Origin: Streptomyces murinus
Lineage (GTDB): Bacteria > Actinomycetota > Actinomycetes > Streptomycetales > Streptomycetaceae
Direction of reading: 5' to 3'
DNA length: 50,727 nt
NCBI RefSeq assembly: GCF_002154555.1
Contig: NZ_MUNF01000072.1
Coordinates: 1-50,727 of the forward strand
The translations under genes were made by a program, and so were the position numbers. Shown piece by piece: positions 50,556 through 50,727 of this stretch. The notes beneath the pieces were generated by a model that was given only the letters and a program-made list of their open reading frames with translations, was not told the origin of the DNA and did not search any database. Numbering within the stretch: the stretch's first letter is position 1; the number at the start of each line of letters is the position of its first letter.

Positions 50556-50727
50556 TTACCGTGCGCTGACGTCGGAGGCGTAGACCAGTGCTGTGCGGTG
50601 GTTGTACTGGATGGTGTACATGCTCTTCCCTCCGGTGACGACCCGGCCGGTGGAGGGGAAGTAGTCGTCGGTGGGGGCGGGTGCGGCGGTGGTGACGTAG
50701 GCCTGGCCGACGGGGACGGTGTAGAAG
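50556..50727 (-). CDS. C-terminal end of a probably exported protein (partial)
   Basis: The last 56 residues of a minus-strand gene that runs off the right edge. The stop is TAA at 50556-50558. The fragment has FYTVPVGQAYVT, DDYFPSTGRVVTG and SMYTIQYNHRTALVYASDV, a beta-rich pattern like the C-terminal domain of secreted hydrolases or SH3-like modules in Streptomyces. The family cannot be fixed from so short a piece. Confidence 0.6.
   Translation of the reverse strand, partial: FYTVPVGQAYVTTAAPAPTDDYFPSTGRVVTGGKSMYTIQYNHRTALVYASDVSAR

Overview
The window is high-GC actinobacterial DNA and almost certainly comes from a Streptomyces chromosome. The signs are strong third-position G/C bias, frequent GTG starts, short translationally coupled gene pairs, many secreted and lipobox proteins, an XRE/NB-ARC/TPR regulator and DUF5990, DUF4190 and HxlR families. 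It looks like accessory (arm-type) sequence: stress and detoxification genes, regulators with visible operators, secreted proteins, and three separate specialised-metabolism loci. All assignments are by reading the sequence; no database search was run.

Region by region. 1-5.7 kb holds a secreted LGFP-repeat protein, a DinB/DUF664 protein, an Orn/Lys/Arg decarboxylase-family PLP enzyme and a divergent formaldehyde-dehydrogenase-like zinc alcohol dehydrogenase. 5.7-12.3 kb holds a LysR regulator divergent from a cupin gene across a clear T-N11-A palindrome, a VOC protein, small membrane proteins, an MFS/ArsR pair behind a perfect inverted repeat, and a calerythrin-like EF-hand protein.

12.3-19.8 kb is the first notable system. 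Five genes overlap by ATGA or GTGA at every junction: a PaaK-like adenylating enzyme, an MFS exporter, a two-domain GNAT, a LuxE-like acyl-protein synthetase, and a LuxC acyl reductase fused to a second PaaK-like adenylating domain. Together they look like an acyl activation, thioester transfer and reduction pathway making an aldehyde- or N-acyl-derived metabolite. A hairpin and an abnormal class-II tRNA-like element follow it.

20-37 kb holds an LPLAT acyltransferase, helical-repeat and NB-ARC/TPR proteins, a lipoprotein, secreted proteins (one built of six Cys-containing repeats), a zinc-ribbon protein, GNAT, HxlR, membrane proteins, an O-methyltransferase, an SDR/TetR divergent pair and a thermolysin-family (M4) protease.

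37.4-42.2 kb is the second notable system: an ATP-grasp ligase, a dikinase-like protein with a phosphohistidine-type motif ahead of a C-terminal PEP/pyruvate-synthase nucleotide domain, and an MFS exporter, all overlapping, next to a divergent PAS-LuxR regulator. A small phosphorylated or ligated peptide product is a reasonable guess, and the neighbouring M4 protease makes a phosphoramidate-type metalloprotease inhibitor a testable hypothesis.

44.2-47.1 kb is a compact class IV lanthipeptide locus: a 60-residue precursor and a LanL synthetase whose zinc ligands appear to be Cys-Cys-Cys. It is followed by a TetR and FAD-monooxygenase pair that share two tetO-like operators, and then a putative lipoprotein. 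The right edge cuts a secreted-type protein.
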